Shown here: positions 25,763 to 27,333 of the stretch, in pieces
Layout: every line of letters starts with the position of its first letter
How positions within the stretch are numbered: the stretch's first letter is position 1
Origin: an uncultured Clostridia bacterium
GTDB taxonomy: Bacteria > Bacillota > Clostridia > UBA1381
Assembly (NCBI GenBank): GCA_905235885.1
Contig: CAJONM010000116.1
Span: forward strand, 1 to 27,333
Direction: 5' to 3'
Length of the DNA: 27,333 nucleotides
Made by a program: the position numbers and the translations under genes
Notes under the pieces: model-generated
Seen by the model: only the letters and a program-made list of their open reading frames with translations
The model's database searches: none
Told to the model about the DNA's origin: nothing

Positions 25763-25802
25763 TTGTGCAGATTTCACAAATCGAGATGTGAAACCTGCAC
25801 AA
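25763..25802 (-). terminator. Terminator after the SCIFF maturase gene
   Basis: TTGTGCAG (25763-25770) pairs with CTGCACAA (25795-25802), and an inner TTTCACA/TGTGAAA extends the stem with one mismatch. Read on the minus strand, the hairpin is followed by AATTTTTTATTTTT, a strong T-tract. It lies 5 bases after the maturase stop. Confidence 0.92.
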
Positions 25803-25807
25803 TAAAA

Positions 25808-27187
25808 TCATCTCATTTTTTTAATAGCTTCGATAGCTATGGCGCATTCGACCCGTTTTTTCTCAAGCTCGCAGCCAAACTCATACGGCTTGTCTATATC
25901 GCCGTTGAAATTGTAGGCGTTCGCACCGCAGCCGCCGCTGCAATAGAATTTTGCAAAGCAATCCCTGCATTTTTCCTTTGTGTAAATATTTGATTTTTCA
26001 AAATATGAACGGATATTCTCGTCAACATCGCCGTTTTGCACATTCCCCATAAGAAAATCCTTATTGCCGACGAATTGGTGACAGGGATAAATATCGCCGT
26101 TTGCCGCTACGGCAAGGTACTCATGACCGGCTCCGCAGCCCGAAAGACGCTTTATCGCGCAGGGACCCTGATCAAGATCTATCATAAAGTGGAAGAAGTT
26201 GAACCATTTGTCCGTACCCCACCGGCGCAGATATTCCTTCGCCAGCTTTTCGTATTCGGCGCACAGCTGTGGTATGTCGGTGGCTTTAAGAGCATAGTCG
26301 GCATCATCCGGCGCGACCACCGGCTCCACGCTCGTCTGCTTAAAGCCCAGATCCGCAAGATGAAGGACATCCTCGGAAAAGTCCTTGTTATATGCCGTAA
26401 ATGTGCCGCGAACATAGTATTTATCCTGATTTCTGCCTTCGGCAATATCAAGGAATTTCGGCAGTATCGCATCATATGTCCCACCGCCGCCGATACGCGG
26501 ACGCATACGGTCATTGACGGCCTTGCGCCCGTCTATACTGAGAACTACATTCGACATATTTTCGTTTATGTATTTCTTCTTTTCCTCGTCAAGAAGAATG
26601 CCATTTGTCGTGACGGTAAATCTGAAATTCTTGCCGTGTATTTTGCCCTGCTCGCGCGCATAGTCGGTTATCTGTCGGACAACATCGAAATTCATAAGCG
26701 GCTCGCCGCCGAAATAGTCTATTTCAATATTTTTTCTGCCGCCGCTTTTTGCGATAACGAAATCTATCGCTTTTTTACCCGTTTCCGCGCTCATCATGCC
26801 GCGTCCGCCATGGTACTGGCCCGTTCCGGCAAAGCAGTATTTGCAGCGCAGATTGCAGTCATGCGCGATATGCAGGCACAGCGCCTTTACAATGCTGCCC
26901 TTCTTGCCGCTTGCAAGCTTATCGGCAAACTCCTTATATACATCGTCGGTAAAAAGCTGACCTGCCTCATAAAGCTCGCATACATCCGCATAGCTTTCCC
27001 GAACGCGCTCGGCGTCGTATTTGTCCGAAAGCGCGTCAATAACGGATTTCGGGCATTCCGCCTCCGGCAAGAACGGCTCGGATAAGCAGTCGAGCAGATC
27101 ATACAGGCAGTCGTCGGCGATATGCACCGCGCCCGAATATACATCGAGAACTATGTTCATACCGAACAGCTTATACTTATGTATCAA
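25808..27187 (-). CDS. SCIFF (ranthipeptide) thioether maturase, radical SAM/SPASM
   Basis: Radical S-adenosylmethionine enzyme that, in this family (TIGR03974-type, e.g. CteB), forms thioether links from Cys in a short peptide rich in cysteines. At 459 residues it has an N-terminal peptide-recognition region (HKYKLFGMNIVLDVYSGAVH, 3-22), the radical SAM cluster motif CNLRCKYC (111-118), IDYFGGEPLMNF (156-167), and a Cys-rich SPASM domain in the last 120 residues (GPCAIKRLSGCG, YPCHQF, CRDCFAKFYCSGGCG). These cysteines hold two auxiliary Fe-S clusters. The start is TTG with AAAGGA about 9 bases upstream. The precursor gene normally lies just upstream; none is seen up to the window edge. Confidence 0.93.
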   Translation of the reverse strand: MIHKYKLFGMNIVLDVYSGAVHIADDCLYDLLDCLSEPFLPEAECPKSVIDALSDKYDAERVRESYADVCELYEAGQLFTDDVYKEFADKLASGKKGSIVKALCLHIAHDCNLRCKYCFAGTGQYHGGRGMMSAETGKKAIDFVIAKSGGRKNIEIDYFGGEPLMNFDVVRQITDYAREQGKIHGKNFRFTVTTNGILLDEEKKKYINENMSNVVLSIDGRKAVNDRMRPRIGGGGTYDAILPKFLDIAEGRNQDKYYVRGTFTAYNKDFSEDVLHLADLGFKQTSVEPVVAPDDADYALKATDIPQLCAEYEKLAKEYLRRWGTDKWFNFFHFMIDLDQGPCAIKRLSGCGAGHEYLAVAANGDIYPCHQFVGNKDFLMGNVQNGDVDENIRSYFEKSNIYTKEKCRDCFAKFYCSGGCGANAYNFNGDIDKPYEFGCELEKKRVECAIAIEAIKKMR

Positions 27188-27205
27188 TTAAACTCGTCCT
27201 TTCAT

Positions 27206-27248
27206 AACAGAGGCTGTAAAAAAACTTGTTTTTTACAGCCCTTCTGTT
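27206..27248. repeat. Long hairpin, palindrome copy 2, upstream of the maturase
   Basis: GGCTGTAAAAAA (27212-27223) pairs with TTTTTTACAGCC (27229-27240), extended by AACAGA/TCTGTT across a 2-base bulge. The core and the ACTTG loop match copy 1 (22398-22431). It may terminate a transcript entering from either side. Confidence 0.75.
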
Positions 27249-27283
27249 TGGGGGTAGGAAAAAAAGAGTCAGAACGGACAAAC

Positions 27284-27328
27284 GGGATCAAAGCGAAGCT
27301 TTGAGGACCCGACGGCGTACTGGTGTAC
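27284..27328. other. Structured right-edge spacer, possibly an intergenic repeat
   Basis: No gene is seen from 27249 to the end. TCAAAGC/GCTTTGA (27288-27294 with 27298-27304) forms a tight hairpin flanked by GGG and CCC. GTAC occurs twice (27317-27320 and 27325-27328). Sequences containing GTACACCAGTACGCC (reverse strand here) occur, as I recall, as dispersed intergenic repeats in gut Clostridia. This cannot be confirmed from one copy. Confidence 0.35.
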
Positions 27329-27333
27329 TCCGA

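Noticed and set aside
1..27333. CRISPR arrays, insertion sequences, toxin-antitoxin pairs, tRNA or rRNA genes
   Set aside because: Looked for on both strands; no regular repeats, transposase motifs or RNA-gene signatures were found.

Overview
The window looks like a chromosomal segment from an anaerobic, spore-forming Clostridia-type bacterium, possibly a gut species. The taxonomic signs are a SpoIIP-type sporulation amidase, a SpoIVFB-type M50 protease, a maturase of the SCIFF (ranthipeptide) family that is close to universal in Clostridia, and an ammonia-dependent AsnA beside AsnS. Coding is dense. Ile is often ATA, and TTG and GTG starts are used at several genes. No tRNA, rRNA, CRISPR array or transposase was found, and no gene-free stretch exceeds 300 bases.

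Region 1 (1-1952, + strand) is the distal end of a phage or prophage structural module. It holds the C-terminus of a probable neck/stabilisation protein, a probable phage adaptor protein, a 65-residue coiled-coil protein and a four-helix holin. No endolysin or integrase follows. A bidirectional terminator separates the module from convergent smpB (1985-2455, - strand).

Region 2 (2549-7352, + strand) starts with a strong promoter. It carries pgi with a small P-loop ATPase of unknown role, a hairpin, then thrC and a galactokinase-like GHMP kinase with an altered signature, ended by a clear terminator. Region 3 (7374-11550) has a SpoIVFB-like protease, whose last codons hold a promoter for the tightly packed ung, coaE, lytic transglycosylase, cytidylate-kinase-like and uppP genes. 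Region 4 (11598-17689) is asnA-asnS (coupled by an ATGA overlap), a membrane TPR protein, glutamine-dependent NAD synthetase and an EamA transporter. The EamA 3' end overlaps the convergent spoIIP by 29 bases.

Region 5 (18844-22431, + strand) is a heterodimeric ABC exporter with one canonical and one degenerate ATP site. Region 6 (22435-27187, - strand) has a translationally coupled sodium:solute symporter and acyl-CoA synthetase (probably import and CoA activation of a carboxylate), and upstream of them a SCIFF maturase with its own terminator. Two nearly identical palindromes bracket this three-gene block. The SCIFF precursor peptide is not present in the 146 bases upstream of the maturase.

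Most of the window is housekeeping. The best leads are the atypical galactokinase signature, the bracketing palindromes, the maturase without a visible peptide, the orphan P-loop ATPase, the symporter/ligase pair, and a shared hairpin-plus-ribosome-site leader in front of two unrelated genes.
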